DNA of 41,424 bases from contig JAUXFT010000012.1 of the NCBI GenBank assembly GCA_030622755.1, forward strand, positions 1 to 41,424. Direction: 5' to 3'. The DNA comes from Aestuariirhabdus sp. (GTDB lineage: Bacteria; Pseudomonadota; Gammaproteobacteria; Pseudomonadales; Aestuariirhabdaceae). The notes below the pieces were generated by a model, which was not told where the DNA came from, searched no databases, and saw only the letters and a list, made by a program, of their open reading frames with translations. The position numbers and the translations under genes were made by a program. Of the stretch, positions 28,678 to 38,503 are shown piece after piece; the stretch's first letter is position 1; every line of letters starts with the position of its first letter.

Positions 28678-30231
28678 TTACTCAGGGTAACCGGTTATTG
28701 CTCGAATATTTTTATAGATAGGCTTCAAACGTCTGTACATCTTTTGATATACCCTTCGATAAAGTCTTTCGTAGAGTTGATAATTATCAGGATCCGGCTC
28801 AAAAACACGTTGGGTTCTCGTCATTCCTTTGATCGCGCTAGCAAAGTCATCATAAATACCCAATCCTACAGCCGCGTCGATGGCAGCACCTAACCCGGAT
28901 GTTTCATACGTATGAGGACGCTCAACAGGAAGACCAAATATATCCGCCGTAATCTGCATGGCAGCATCACTTTGTGAGCCACCACCCGAAACACAAATTC
29001 GCTTAATCGGCTTTCCGCTGCGCTTTTCAATCTGCTCCTTACCTTCTCGTAATGCGTACACAAGTCCCTCGAGGATGGCACGATAGATATGAGCACGTGT
29101 ATGTACATCCCCAAAGCCTATAAGGGCACCCTTCATATCCCGATCGTTTAATCCGGGGGACCAATAAGGCTGCAACATAAGCCCCATAGATCCAGGTGGC
29201 ACTTCGTTAACAAGCTCATCAAACAACGCTTCAGGTGCTATACCAAGCTCTTTCGCCCGCTGACTTTCACGAAGACCAAATTGCTGTTTAAACCAACTTA
29301 CCATCCAGAAACCACGATAAATCATCACTTCCGTATTGTAAGCGTCAGGTACTGCAGCCGCATAGGGAGGGACAAATCGTAGCGGCTCAACATAGCGGAA
29401 GCTGTTAGTATTGATCGTTGCCGTTGTACCAAAACTTAAGCTGGCCACATCAGACTGTAATCCCCCAGAACCGAGAACCTCACAGGCTTTGTCGGACGCA
29501 GCAGCTATTAACGGCAGTCCCTCGGGAATGCCTGTTGCCAGTGAGGCTTCAGAGGATATGCTTCCCATCCTCTGTCCAGGTTTAAATAAAACGGGTAACT
29601 GATCACGGTCAACACCACTGCATCGCCACGACCAGTCCCAGTTATCTGCCCAACGCTGCTTTCGATAATTAAAAGGCAGATAACCAACCGTTGCCCCTAC
29701 AGAATCAGCAAAAGAGCCGCTCAGTTTATAGGTCAAAAAACCTGACAATAAAAGATATTTATGTGTGCGTGCCCAAATATCAGGTTGATGTTCACGGATC
29801 CAGTTAGCTTGTGATTTCGAGTAAAAGTATTCAATTTTGTCGTATTGACCCAACAGCTTAAAAACACCTTTCCATAGCCAATGCATTGAAGCCCGTGATG
29901 AAGTACGTCGTTGATCGAGCCACAATATTGCGGGCCGCAGCGCCCTTCCCCTGGAATCGAGATTAACGACGGTGCCTCGCTGAGTTGTTAACGCCACTGC
30001 CTTGATTCTATTTTTATCAAAATTTTCCTGTTGCCACAGGAGATTGCACACCTCGCAGACTTTATTCCAATAGTAGTCAGGATGCTGTTCAGCCCAACCT
30101 GGCTCAGCTGAAAAATAGGCTTCCAACTCCAGTTTCGCCTTGGCAATCAACACCCCTTGAGTATCGAATAACAATGCGCGAACGCTTTGTGTACCGTTAT
30201 CGATCGACAAGAACAATGGGAGCTCACCCAT
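28678..30231 (-). CDS. FGGY-family carbohydrate kinase
   Basis: The 517-residue protein has the two-domain FGGY fold. The N-terminal phosphate loop is LSIDNGTQSVRALLFD, the substrate region includes GWAEQHPDYYWNKV and ILWLDQRR, and the C-terminal ATP domain has RICVSGGGSQSDAAMQITADI. Family members phosphorylate glycerol, xylulose, ribulose and related polyols; the substrate here cannot be read directly. Being third in an operon with a GlpD-like dehydrogenase and an alkyl-DHAP-synthase-like protein, a glycerol-like or alkylglycerol-like substrate is plausible. The start overlaps the preceding stop by 8 nt and has a strong GGAGG at 6 nt. Confidence 0.9.
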   Translation of the reverse strand: MGELPLFLSIDNGTQSVRALLFDTQGVLIAKAKLELEAYFSAEPGWAEQHPDYYWNKVCEVCNLLWQQENFDKNRIKAVALTTQRGTVVNLDSRGRALRPAILWLDQRRTSSRASMHWLWKGVFKLLGQYDKIEYFYSKSQANWIREHQPDIWARTHKYLLLSGFLTYKLSGSFADSVGATVGYLPFNYRKQRWADNWDWSWRCSGVDRDQLPVLFKPGQRMGSISSEASLATGIPEGLPLIAAASDKACEVLGSGGLQSDVASLSFGTTATINTNSFRYVEPLRFVPPYAAAVPDAYNTEVMIYRGFWMVSWFKQQFGLRESQRAKELGIAPEALFDELVNEVPPGSMGLMLQPYWSPGLNDRDMKGALIGFGDVHTRAHIYRAILEGLVYALREGKEQIEKRSGKPIKRICVSGGGSQSDAAMQITADIFGLPVERPHTYETSGLGAAIDAAVGLGIYDDFASAIKGMTRTQRVFEPDPDNYQLYERLYRRVYQKMYRRLKPIYKNIRAITGYPE

Positions 30232-31819
30232 TAACCGCCTCCGGTATACTGTAATAGCTGGATATGATCAATCGGTAACGCTCCTCTTCTGCACTCCATT
30301 GAGCATCATCCCAACCCAGCAGTGCCTGGCACAGCTCGCGTATCTCAGGCAACCACTTCGTTCCACCTTGTTTAAGCTGCAATCCAATTCGAGTCCGTCG
30401 TAACAACAAATCATCCAGATGAACGACTTGTTGATCTTGCGCAGCCCAGCCCAGTTCACACCACAAAAAGGGTGAATTATCTATATATCCAGTATTGATA
30501 GACTGCGTTATCCATTTATCAAGTTGCTTACCATACCGTCCTCTAAGCCGATAGTGTTGCGCCGTTGATAAATACTCAGGTTTAAGCGTTTTTTTAATCG
30601 GTACAAATAATTGTTCGGGTAAGGGTTCAAAATTCGGTAGATCACAACACTCTTTCGCCAACGCTAAAGCATTGTCCGCAATGCAACGAAACGTAGTCAG
30701 TTTACCACCACTTATAGAGACCAATCCCGGCTGACTCCAGCAGGCATGCTCTCGCTTTTCATCTGACGGTGAGACAGTATCATCTTCACTTAAAACAGGG
30801 CGCACACCGGCCCAGGTCGAAATCAGATCAGCCGCGGAAATATTGCATAGAGGGAATTGATAGTTGACCAGTGTCAGCAGGTATTCCAGCTCCGCTTGTG
30901 AAATTGAAGCCTCAAAATCCAAATCTGCTTTATGGTCAAGATCTGTAGTGCCCACAACTGTCGTATTGTCCCAGGGAAAAATAAAAACATTACGACCATC
31001 ATCTGGATGTGGAAGCGCTAATGCACTACCTATAGGTAAAAGATGTCCCGGTAAAACAATATGGCTCCCGCGTAAAGGTCTGACATGCTGTCCTGCCTGT
31101 TCACCAGCACCATCCCATAACGAATCGACCCAGACACCCGTCGCGTTAATGACACATTTAGATCGTAAAGAATAGTGCTGTTGAGTTTCCTTATCTTCTG
31201 CTTCAACACCGGCAACTCTTTCCTGCGCTTTAATAAGGGAATTTACTTTCACATAATTCAGCGCCGCTCCACCCAACGCCCGAGCCTCATCAAGAGTTCG
31301 CATCACAAGCCGTGCATCGTCGGTCACTGCGTCTTCAAAACGCGTACCGCCAATAAGGTTTTCATCTCGCATTCCCGGAAGCATCAGCAAAGTCTCATCA
31401 AAATTCAAAGCGCGATGGGTACGGCGTCCAGCAAAAAGGTCATAAAGCTTCATCAGCCAGCGAAACCCAATTCGGGTTACCCACTTTCCCTTGTAATGCG
31501 CATAGACATAACTCATCGGCTTTACAAGACCCGGTAACTGCCTGGATAAAAGTTCGCGTTCACGCACCGATTCACGCGTTAATGAAAACTGACCACTTAC
31601 CAAATAACGCAAACCACCATGCACCATTTTTGAAGATCTACTGGAGGTACCCCAGGCAAAATCATTTTGTTCCAGCAACAACACTTTCATCCCGGCTTGA
31701 GCGGCACGCAACATTACACCGGCCCCCGTTATCCCTCCTCCGACAACAATTAAATCCCATTCCTGTTGTTGAGCAAGACAGAATTCCACCTGACTTTTCC
31801 GATCACTAACAGCTGACAT
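30224..31819 (-). CDS. GlpD-like glycerol-3-phosphate dehydrogenase/oxidase
   Basis: The 531-residue flavoprotein has the GlpD layout. The FAD-binding Rossmann motif is LIVVGGGITGAGVMLRAAQAG, followed by SSRSSKMVHGGLRYL. Further markers are VINATGVWVDSLW, FIFPWDNTTVVGTTDLDHK and the GlpD-specific C-terminal helical domain after about residue 400. Family members oxidise sn-glycerol-3-phosphate to DHAP at the inner membrane with quinone as acceptor. GGGAG lies 5 nt before the ATG. The gene is 73 nt after the AGPS-like gene and overlaps the kinase gene. DHAP made here could feed the neighbouring AGPS-like enzyme. It may be a specialised paralog, since no glpF/K/R set is present. Confidence 0.92.
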   Translation of the reverse strand: MSAVSDRKSQVEFCLAQQQEWDLIVVGGGITGAGVMLRAAQAGMKVLLLEQNDFAWGTSSRSSKMVHGGLRYLVSGQFSLTRESVRERELLSRQLPGLVKPMSYVYAHYKGKWVTRIGFRWLMKLYDLFAGRRTHRALNFDETLLMLPGMRDENLIGGTRFEDAVTDDARLVMRTLDEARALGGAALNYVKVNSLIKAQERVAGVEAEDKETQQHYSLRSKCVINATGVWVDSLWDGAGEQAGQHVRPLRGSHIVLPGHLLPIGSALALPHPDDGRNVFIFPWDNTTVVGTTDLDHKADLDFEASISQAELEYLLTLVNYQFPLCNISAADLISTWAGVRPVLSEDDTVSPSDEKREHACWSQPGLVSISGGKLTTFRCIADNALALAKECCDLPNFEPLPEQLFVPIKKTLKPEYLSTAQHYRLRGRYGKQLDKWITQSINTGYIDNSPFLWCELGWAAQDQQVVHLDDLLLRRTRIGLQLKQGGTKWLPEIRELCQALLGWDDAQWSAEEERYRLIISSYYSIPEAVNG

Positions 31820-31892
31820 ACACTCTCCCTGTTTTATACATTCAGAACTATTGCTACGCTAAACAATGACATTTATTGATTGGGATAATTTG

Positions 31893-33497
31893 CTAATCAT
31901 CGAGTAAAGTTCCTGGGTTTAGCTGTTTATTGGGGTCAAATAACTCACAAATCTGCTTCATGCGATGCATACCGTATTCACCTTTTTCCTGATTTAAATA
32001 GGGTGCATGATCTTTACCTACGCCATGTTGATGGCTGATCGTTCCTCCATGCTCAACAATAATACGTGACGTGGTTTCTTTCAGTTTTTTCCAGCGCTGC
32101 AAAGTATCAGCGGCATTTCCACCCGCTCGGAACAAATAGGTTGTATAGATACTCGATCCCTGCGAATAAACATGTGATAGATGGGTAAACACATGCGTGT
32201 TTTCAGAATATTCACTCAAGGCTTGCGCCAATGATTTTTCAATGGCATTCATTAACGGCGTGACATTTGACCAGGGAGTACAGGTTTCCAGAGTGTCGAC
32301 CATATAGCCCTGCTGCCATAACGATTCCCGTAAATACGGAAAACGAAATCGCCCGTGCTGCCAGCGTTTTCCAAGAACAGAACCTATATAAACAGCACCC
32401 GCAACTTTGAGTAACTTACGAAACGCCTGTTTGGTATGGCGATACTGAGAGCGGCTCCCGGTAACACCAAAGGTCAGCATGGTTTTCCCTTCATCCACAC
32501 AGCGTAAAGAAAGGTAGCGTTCCAGCCATGCGATAGATTTCTCATGACCTGCCAAGCGTAACTGAGTATAGGTTTCAATCGGATTACTAAGTCGCAACAT
32601 GGACAGTGGCAATCGTTGTTGCGCAGCTTCGCGCATAACAGTAACGCCGGATTCCCAGTCAGGTAAAAATGCTACGAAGAAGCCTTCCTTTTTGGGCAAC
32701 GGGCTGATGTTTACATCAATCTCGGAAAGAATACCTATCCGCCCCTCCGATCCCATTACCACTTCACGAAGGTCCATGCCTGCCGATGATGCCGGAATCG
32801 AGGCTAACTCAAGACAACCATTAAACGTTTCAAGTTTACCGCCAGCAAAAAGCTGCTCAATTCTGCCGTAGTGCAGTGATTGTTGACCACTGGATCGGCT
32901 GGCCACCCAGCCCCCGAGAGTAGATAACTCAAACGACTGAGGATAATGACCCAGTGTGTAACCCTGACCTCGTAGTTGCGACTCCAGTTCAGGGCCCACT
33001 ACTCCCGCCCCGAAAGTAGCCAGCTGACTCTCTTTATCAATACCGAGCATGCGATTCATACGCCCCATATCCACCGTTATGACCGGGCGATCTCCCTGTT
33101 GAGGATTAATATGTCCAGCCACGCTGGTCCCGCCACCATAGGGTATAATCACATACTGATTTTGTTTCGCCAGTTCCAGCAAATTGATCACGTCTTGCCG
33201 CGTTTGCGGGAATGCAACGGCATCAGGAAACTGTCCATAATCACCACATTTCATCGCCAGCCAGTCGGGCAGGCTTTGTCCACGCGCATGGCAGATGCGA
33301 TCAAATGGGCCCGTGCTGTATAAATCATTGGGCTCCAGACGCGTCTCTGGAACCTTACTGATGACTTGTTCCAGAGTTATACCTGGAAGCGCTTTACCCT
33401 CTCCCAAAAGTTGCTTCAGAAATACACCTGCCTGAACGGGCAATGGATATTGCGTTTCCACACTACCCCAACCATTCCATCGTCTCTTACCTGTCAA
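31893..33497 (-). CDS. FAD-linked oxidase, alkyldihydroxyacetonephosphate synthase-like
   Basis: The 534-residue protein belongs to the vanillyl-alcohol-oxidase/FAD_binding_4 superfamily. The N-terminal RWNGWG, the flavin loop PYGGGTSVAGH, the segment PQSFELSTLGGWVASRSSGQ, and the C-terminal SHQHGVGKDHAPYL resemble alkyl-DHAP synthase (AGPS) of ether-lipid synthesis more than glycolate or lactate oxidases. AGPS swaps the acyl group of acyl-DHAP for a fatty alcohol. Bacterial relatives are often unassigned, so this is a family-level call. The start is a TTG, supported by AGGAG 7 nt upstream. It heads the operon and faces the AraC-type gene. Confidence 0.85.
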   Translation of the reverse strand: MTGKRRWNGWGSVETQYPLPVQAGVFLKQLLGEGKALPGITLEQVISKVPETRLEPNDLYSTGPFDRICHARGQSLPDWLAMKCGDYGQFPDAVAFPQTRQDVINLLELAKQNQYVIIPYGGGTSVAGHINPQQGDRPVITVDMGRMNRMLGIDKESQLATFGAGVVGPELESQLRGQGYTLGHYPQSFELSTLGGWVASRSSGQQSLHYGRIEQLFAGGKLETFNGCLELASIPASSAGMDLREVVMGSEGRIGILSEIDVNISPLPKKEGFFVAFLPDWESGVTVMREAAQQRLPLSMLRLSNPIETYTQLRLAGHEKSIAWLERYLSLRCVDEGKTMLTFGVTGSRSQYRHTKQAFRKLLKVAGAVYIGSVLGKRWQHGRFRFPYLRESLWQQGYMVDTLETCTPWSNVTPLMNAIEKSLAQALSEYSENTHVFTHLSHVYSQGSSIYTTYLFRAGGNAADTLQRWKKLKETTSRIIVEHGGTISHQHGVGKDHAPYLNQEKGEYGMHRMKQICELFDPNKQLNPGTLLDD

Positions 33498-33620
33498 AAC
33501 ACAACTCCTATTGCATGATTGCTCTGTACTATTATGATCTCGCTTATATATTAAGTGTTAGTTTTTCCACGTCACTGGCAAAATACGTCAACCACCCTGT
33601 CTAATACGGTCACCCTTAGT

Positions 33621-34658
33621 ATGAGTTCACTCGGACTGATTTCCATTGCCGCCGCACGACAATATTTGCGCCATGCTGAAACCTGCGGCGTTAACATTTG
33701 TTCCGCGCTGGCGGCTGCAGATATTCCGGCCAACGCCATTGACGAAGGCAACCAACACCTTATCAGGAGAACAATTCGAGTGCTTGCTGGACGTTCTAAT
33801 GGAGCGCTGTAACGATCCACTGTTTGGTCTACGTTGCGCGCGACATGTACAACCAGGCTCATACAGCGTATTGGGTTACATTACGATGAATTGCTCGACC
33901 CTTGGCGAGGCGATCAAACGAATTGTACCTTACGAAAAATTAGTCGGGGACATGGGTACATCAACAATCAGCCACACTCAAAAGCATACCGTCATGCGCT
34001 GGGATTGCCATTACAAAAGGTCAGACGTTGTTTCGCAAATGGTCGATAGCTGCCTTGCCTCATGGCTGACCTATGGGCGCTGGATTACTGATGGCGATGG
34101 CTCCCTCTGAAGGTATCGCTTATTCGCCCTGCACCCGCACTGGAAGTGCAACTTGAGTACCAGATTTTTTTTGGCTGCCCTGTCTATTTCGATCAAACGG
34201 AAAATGCCCTGCATGTAAAAAATAGTCATCTTGAACTGCCACTGAGACAGGCAGACAAAATATTGCTGAAAACTTTGGAGGATCACGCCCAGGCCTTAAT
34301 TTACGAACTCGATACAGAGCAACCACTAAGCTTAAAAGTACGCTTCGCATTAAAAAGCCAGCTGCCTGATGGAGCCCCCAGAAATGGCGTTATTGCCAAA
34401 CAGCTGTCTATGACCTCGCGAACCATGCAGCGAAAACTAAAACAGGAAAACACCAGTTACCAGCAGATTCCGGATCAACTGCGAATGGAATTAGCCTGCC
34501 ACCATCTACTGGAAAGCAGTGTATCCGTCACTGACATTGCACTAAAGCTGGGCTTTTCTGAACCGCGATCCTTTCATCGTAGTTTCAAACAATGGAAAAA
34601 CAGTACACCCGGTGAATATCGGCTGAAGGCGGCTACACAGGATCCTGGTGAATCGTAA
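33621..34658 (+). pseudogene. AraC-family regulator with two frameshifts
   Basis: Three overlapping frames together make one AraC-type regulator of about 345 residues. Frame A (from ATG 33621) gives LGLISIAAARQYLRHAETC to about 33755. Frame B (33757-34107) gives LSGEQFECLLDVLMERCNDP, then LFGLRCARHVQPGSYSVLGY and CSTLGEAIKRIV. Frame A resumes near 34107 with KVSLIRPAPALEVQLEYQI, then FGCPVYFDQTENALHV and the C-terminal double HTH (VIAKQLSMTSRTMQRKL; VTDIALKLGFSEPRSFHRSF). All parts look conserved, so one extra base near 33755 and one missing base near 34105 explain the break. It is divergent from the AGPS-like operon and was probably its regulator. Assembly error is the alternative. Confidence 0.82.
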
Positions 34659-35538
34659 TGTCCGCACCAGGATAACGTTGACCAACTTGCTCCATGACTG
34701 TCTCAGCAATTTCGTGCGCATCAAGCAAACTTAGCGAGCCGTCCATCTCTACATGCAGCAAAATGATCGGGGTGATTCCTGATTTACGGGTGCGAAGGTC
34801 ATGCACCCCTCTGACACCAGGAACGGCGCAAGCAATGGCTTCGATTTCACGAACCTGTTCATCCGGCAGCTGTCGATCCATCAACAAGTCAAAACTTTCC
34901 ATCACTATCTCTCTCACGCTGTATAGCATATACAACGCTATCCCTATCGCGACCGCTGCATCCATCCACTTATAACCGAGGCTGGATAAATACAATGCCA
35001 GCAGGATACTGGCATTGGTTATCAGGTCCATACGGTAATGGAGTGCATCAGCCTTGATTGCTATCGATCCGGTTTCGCGCACAACATAGGCCTGGTAGCG
35101 AAGTAATAACAAGGTAGCAAGGATGGAAAACAGAATAACCCAAATGCCAATACTTTCGTTGGCGGTGTTACTGCTTCCGCGCAAATCATCGATCGCGTGA
35201 AAAATGAGGAACATAGCCGAGCCACAAATAAACGCCGTTTGCAGCAACGCCGCTAAAGATTCTGCTTTACCATGACCAAATTGATGTTCATCATCGGCAG
35301 GTTTTAGCGCATAGCGTATCGCGAACAGGTTCACTAACGAAGCCATGGCATCAAGAATAGAATCAACCAGAGAAGCCAGCACACTCACTGAACCCGTCAT
35401 TAACCAGGCGAATAGTTTTGCAGCAATTAGCGTAAAAGCGGTGGTCACCGACGCAATGGAAGCCCTACGCAGTAATTTTCTCTGGTGTTCATTCCCTACC
35501 CCGGAATTTTCCTTTGCGGCTATAGATTGTGTTTCCAC
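34633..35538 (-). CDS. fieF: FieF-type cation diffusion facilitator
   Basis: The protein is an inner-membrane metal/proton antiporter with six transmembrane helices and a cytoplasmic C-terminal domain. The metal-site residues of FieF are present: VDSILDA in TM2 and ADALHYRMD in TM5. So are HQFGHGKAESLAALLQ, and the C-terminal GVRGVHDLRTRKSG and DITIHQDP. Likely substrates are Zn(II) and Fe(II). The open frame extends to 35628, but a GTG at 35538 gives 301 residues, the usual size, and leaves room for a divergent promoter with cobQ; AGGA lies 11 nt before it. The start is therefore uncertain. Its end overlaps the AraC-type gene by 26 bp tail-to-tail. Confidence 0.9.
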   Translation of the reverse strand: METQSIAAKENSGVGNEHQRKLLRRASIASVTTAFTLIAAKLFAWLMTGSVSVLASLVDSILDAMASLVNLFAIRYALKPADDEHQFGHGKAESLAALLQTAFICGSAMFLIFHAIDDLRGSSNTANESIGIWVILFSILATLLLLRYQAYVVRETGSIAIKADALHYRMDLITNASILLALYLSSLGYKWMDAAVAIGIALYMLYSVREIVMESFDLLMDRQLPDEQVREIEAIACAVPGVRGVHDLRTRKSGITPIILLHVEMDGSLSLLDAHEIAETVMEQVGQRYPGADITIHQDPV

Positions 35539-35653
35539 GGTGTGTTCAATCCTGAGATAATGTTGAAGAAATAATTGTGCACCGGGGATGACTGTATTAT
35601 CAAACCCTCCCTGAAGGCATAATGCCACAAACTGCGACCAAATTTGATTATCT

Positions 35654-37138
35654 ATGACAGCAATTAGTTTAATGATTCAGGGAACAACATCCAATGCCGG
35701 TAAAAGCACACTGGTTGCCGGTTTGTGTCGAATACTTGCGCGTAGAGGCATTCGTGTGGCGCCTTTCAAACCACAGAACATGGCACTCAACAGTGCGGTT
35801 ACTGCAGATGGTGGCGAAATCGGACGTGCACAGGCGCTACAGGCAATGGCATGCAACATACCTGCCCATACCGATATGAATCCGGTATTGATCAAACCCA
35901 ATAGTGACTGTGGTTCACAGATCATCATTCAGGGAAAAGCGATAACAGAACTCAATGCCCGTGAGTACCATCACTACAAACCAGAAGCGATGAAAGCGGT
36001 TTTGCAGTCCTTTGATCGACTCACACAACACTATGAGATGGTCATAATAGAAGGTGCAGGCAGCCCGGCAGAAATCAACTTGCGTGAAGGTGACATTGCC
36101 AATATGGGCTTTGCTGAAGCCGTTGATTGTCCGGTTATATTAATTGCAGATATCGATCCAGGTGGAGTTTTTGCTCATGTCGTCGGTACTCTGGAACTGC
36201 TGGAACGTACGGAGCGCGAGAGAATCATTGGCACTGTAATCAATCGTTTCCGCGGGGATTACGAACTGCTTCGCCCGGGAGTGGAATGGTTAGAACAGCA
36301 CACTAAAAAACCGGTGTATGCGGTATTACCCTACCTTCATGGACTTCATCTTGACGCAGAAGATGCGGTCGATCGTCAGCAGATTCTTGAAGATGAAGTA
36401 GCAAAGCTACGTATTCTGGTACCTCGACTGCCGAGAATCAGTAATCACACTGATTTTGATGCGCTGCGCCTTAATCCCCATATTGATCTGCAATTTGTAG
36501 ATGCCGGCGCAAGCATACCTCCAGCCGATCTGATTATTCTTGCTGGCAGTAAAAGCGTTCGCAGTGATTTACAGTTTTTACGTGATAACGGCTGGCAAGA
36601 CGCTCTGGATCGTCACCTTCGCTACGGCGGAAAGGTATTTGGCATCTGCGGTGGTTATCAAATGTTGGGAGAATTTGTTCACGACAAAGAGGGTATTGAA
36701 GGAACGTGCGGGAGCAGTTGCGGATTCGCTTACCTGCCGCTAGAAACACATCTGAAAAAATCAAAACAACTGGAGCGAGTTCAAGGTACGCTTATGCTTA
36801 GCGGAAAAAGCTGTGTTGTAGATGGCTATGAAATTCATTCCGGTATCACAACCCGCCTGTCTCCAGTAACACCCTTACTCAATATTGAAAGACCAGAATG
36901 CGGCTCAGTTGCAAGCGATAATCAAGTCGCAGGCAGTTATTTACACGGGATTTTTGACGCCCCGGATGCAGTCAGGCTTCTCTCAGAATGGGTCAACGGT
37001 AGCTCCGTAAATACTGTAGATATCAATCTAATTCGAGAGCAACAACTTGACCGTTTGGCGGATTCTATCGAGCAATTTATGGATATCGACGCACTGCTCG
37101 AAAGCGTTAAAAATTTTGAGGAACAAAAACAGCAGTAA
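35654..37138 (+). CDS. cobQ: Cobyric acid synthase CobQ/CbiP
   Basis: CobQ amidates four side chains of adenosylcobyrinate diamide using glutamine and ATP. The 494-residue protein has the N-terminal dethiobiotin-synthetase-like ATPase domain ([10 protein letters not shown], residues 10-19; [25 protein letters not shown]). Its C-terminal class I glutaminase domain has nucleophile Cys332 ([13 protein letters not shown]) and the catalytic His in GSYLHGIFD. Length is normal. It lies opposite and convergent to the cobUTCS genes, and its last 32 nt overlap the end of cobS. Upstream space is short and shows no cobalamin riboswitch. Confidence 0.97.
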   Translation: MTAISLMIQGTTSNAGKSTLVAGLCRILARRGIRVAPFKPQNMALNSAVTADGGEIGRAQALQAMACNIPAHTDMNPVLIKPNSDCGSQIIIQGKAITELNAREYHHYKPEAMKAVLQSFDRLTQHYEMVIIEGAGSPAEINLREGDIANMGFAEAVDCPVILIADIDPGGVFAHVVGTLELLERTERERIIGTVINRFRGDYELLRPGVEWLEQHTKKPVYAVLPYLHGLHLDAEDAVDRQQILEDEVAKLRILVPRLPRISNHTDFDALRLNPHIDLQFVDAGASIPPADLIILAGSKSVRSDLQFLRDNGWQDALDRHLRYGGKVFGICGGYQMLGEFVHDKEGIEGTCGSSCGFAYLPLETHLKKSKQLERVQGTLMLSGKSCVVDGYEIHSGITTRLSPVTPLLNIERPECGSVASDNQVAGSYLHGIFDAPDAVRLLSEWVNGSSVNTVDINLIREQQLDRLADSIEQFMDIDALLESVKNFEEQKQQ

Positions 37139-37874
37139 CAAGAATTACCGCCTCCACAACTTCCAGCAGTGCTCCTGCCGTATCACCGGTTGTTCCGCCT
37201 ATACGTCTAAGCATAAGCTGGCGACACATCCAGAAAACCAGCAGGGAAACTGCGATCAACAATGCGACGGATTTGCCACCAAAAAAAATCAATAACACTG
37301 TTAACAACAAAACCAGACCGAGAAGCTCGGCTTTTGAGCAATAGCGCATAAACGCTGCCCCTAACCCTTTAGGGCGAACATAGTCAGTGGTGGCAAACAA
37401 CAAAAGCATTGACGTTCTGGCCCACAAGGGTGCCAGAAATATTGGTATATAGTTTTGATCGACGATCAGGTGCTGCAAAGCAGAAAACTTTAGTAATAAC
37501 ACAAGGACTATGGCGACGACTGCCGCACTCCCGGCATGAGTATCTTTCATAATGGCTAACGTGCGTTCAGCGTTATTCCCTCCCAGCCATGCATCGGCAC
37601 TGTCGCCCAAACCATCCAGGTGAAGTGCTCCGCTGAGAAAAACCCATACGGCAAGCACAATAGCACTTAATACAAAGCCTTGTGTGATAGAAACAAAACC
37701 AGGCACTAAAGACTGCAGAAGAATCGCTATAGACACCAAAATGACAGAAAAAAGAACACCTGCCAATGGATAGAAAATAAGGGCACGGCCCATCGCACGC
37801 TCATCGATCTGCTGGTCGATACGTATCGGTATTCTCGTTAAAAATTGCACTGCCAACTTAAGGGAAAGAAACAT
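37107..37874 (-). CDS. cobS: Adenosylcobinamide-GDP ribazoletransferase CobS
   Basis: CobS is the integral membrane enzyme that joins adenosylcobinamide-GDP to alpha-ribazole. The 255-residue protein shows the family opening ([11 protein letters not shown]), the conserved [18 protein letters not shown] with Asp residues for metal binding, and [14 protein letters not shown]. Several hydrophobic helices follow. I use the ATG at 37874, which sits 2 nt after the cobC stop (TAGGTATG); the longer frame from a GTG at 37916 would overlap cobC. It is the last gene of the minus-strand cob operon. Confidence 0.95.
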   Translation of the reverse strand: MFLSLKLAVQFLTRIPIRIDQQIDERAMGRALIFYPLAGVLFSVILVSIAILLQSLVPGFVSITQGFVLSAIVLAVWVFLSGALHLDGLGDSADAWLGGNNAERTLAIMKDTHAGSAAVVAIVLVLLLKFSALQHLIVDQNYIPIFLAPLWARTSMLLLFATTDYVRPKGLGAAFMRYCSKAELLGLVLLLTVLLIFFGGKSVALLIAVSLLVFWMCRQLMLRRIGGTTGDTAGALLEVVEAVILVTAVFVPQNF

Positions 37875-37876
37875 AC

Positions 37877-38503
37877 CTACGACACCGCTTTCAAACCATG
37901 AAATTCCAAAGAACACCAGTCGGGATAGCCTTGCTGATGATAATAACGCACTCTGGTTAATCCGCCATGAGGTACTTGCAGTGTTCTCCAGGCAGAATCG
38001 TTGGCACCCAAAATACTCATAATAAACGCACGAATCAAGCCACTATGACTAACCAACAGCAGCTGTTCTCCCTGGTGCTGTTCAATTTTTCGTTCTACAA
38101 ATGACGCTATACGTTGCTGCATCTGCAATAGCGTTTCTGCTCCCTCAGGGGAATTGTTCAGTGGATCCTTCCAGAATTTTTGCAGCCTCACAGGCTCTTG
38201 CATCTTAACTTGCTCGATCTCAAGCCCTTCCCAGGCACCCAGGTTTGCCTCAATAAGTGAGAAATCCTCGACTGCATCGAGATTTTGATGTTGAGCACAC
38301 CACGCACGTGCAAACCTTGAACACCGAGAAAGCGGCGAACTGTACACCTGACTGTAATTAACCCCATATCGAGTTGCAGTAGCTTGCATCTGCTGCAGCC
38401 CCTCCTCACTCAATGGGTTATCACTTATGCCATAAAACCCGGGAGGCCAGGTACAGGCCCCATGGCGCAACAGATCAATCGTGGTCACCCTGTTATTCGA
38501 CAT
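37877..38503 (-). CDS. cobC: Alpha-ribazole phosphatase CobC (histidine phosphatase family)
   Basis: The 208-residue protein is a histidine phosphatase with the catalytic LLRHGACTW near residue 14, SSPLSRCSRFA, the acid region EANLGAWEGLE and the second His in LLVSHSGLIRAF. Between cobT and cobS, it is best assigned as the phosphatase for alpha-ribazole phosphate or adenosylcobalamin phosphate. The frame is open further upstream, but that would lie deep inside cobT. The ATG at 38503 overlaps the cobT stop by 11 nt. Confidence 0.92.
   Translation of the reverse strand: MSNNRVTTIDLLRHGACTWPPGFYGISDNPLSEEGLQQMQATATRYGVNYSQVYSSPLSRCSRFARAWCAQHQNLDAVEDFSLIEANLGAWEGLEIEQVKMQEPVRLQKFWKDPLNNSPEGAETLLQMQQRIASFVERKIEQHQGEQLLLVSHSGLIRAFIMSILGANDSAWRTLQVPHGGLTRVRYYHQQGYPDWCSLEFHGLKAVS

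Noticed and set aside
28700-28720. TTCAAACG near the end of the FGGY kinase gene as a further PsrA site.
   Set aside because: Only one half matches, there is no palindrome, and it lies inside a coding region.
34095-34115. Programmed -1 frameshifting as an explanation for the AraC gene.
   Set aside because: The site lacks a slippery heptamer and a second, opposite shift is also needed, so indels are simpler.
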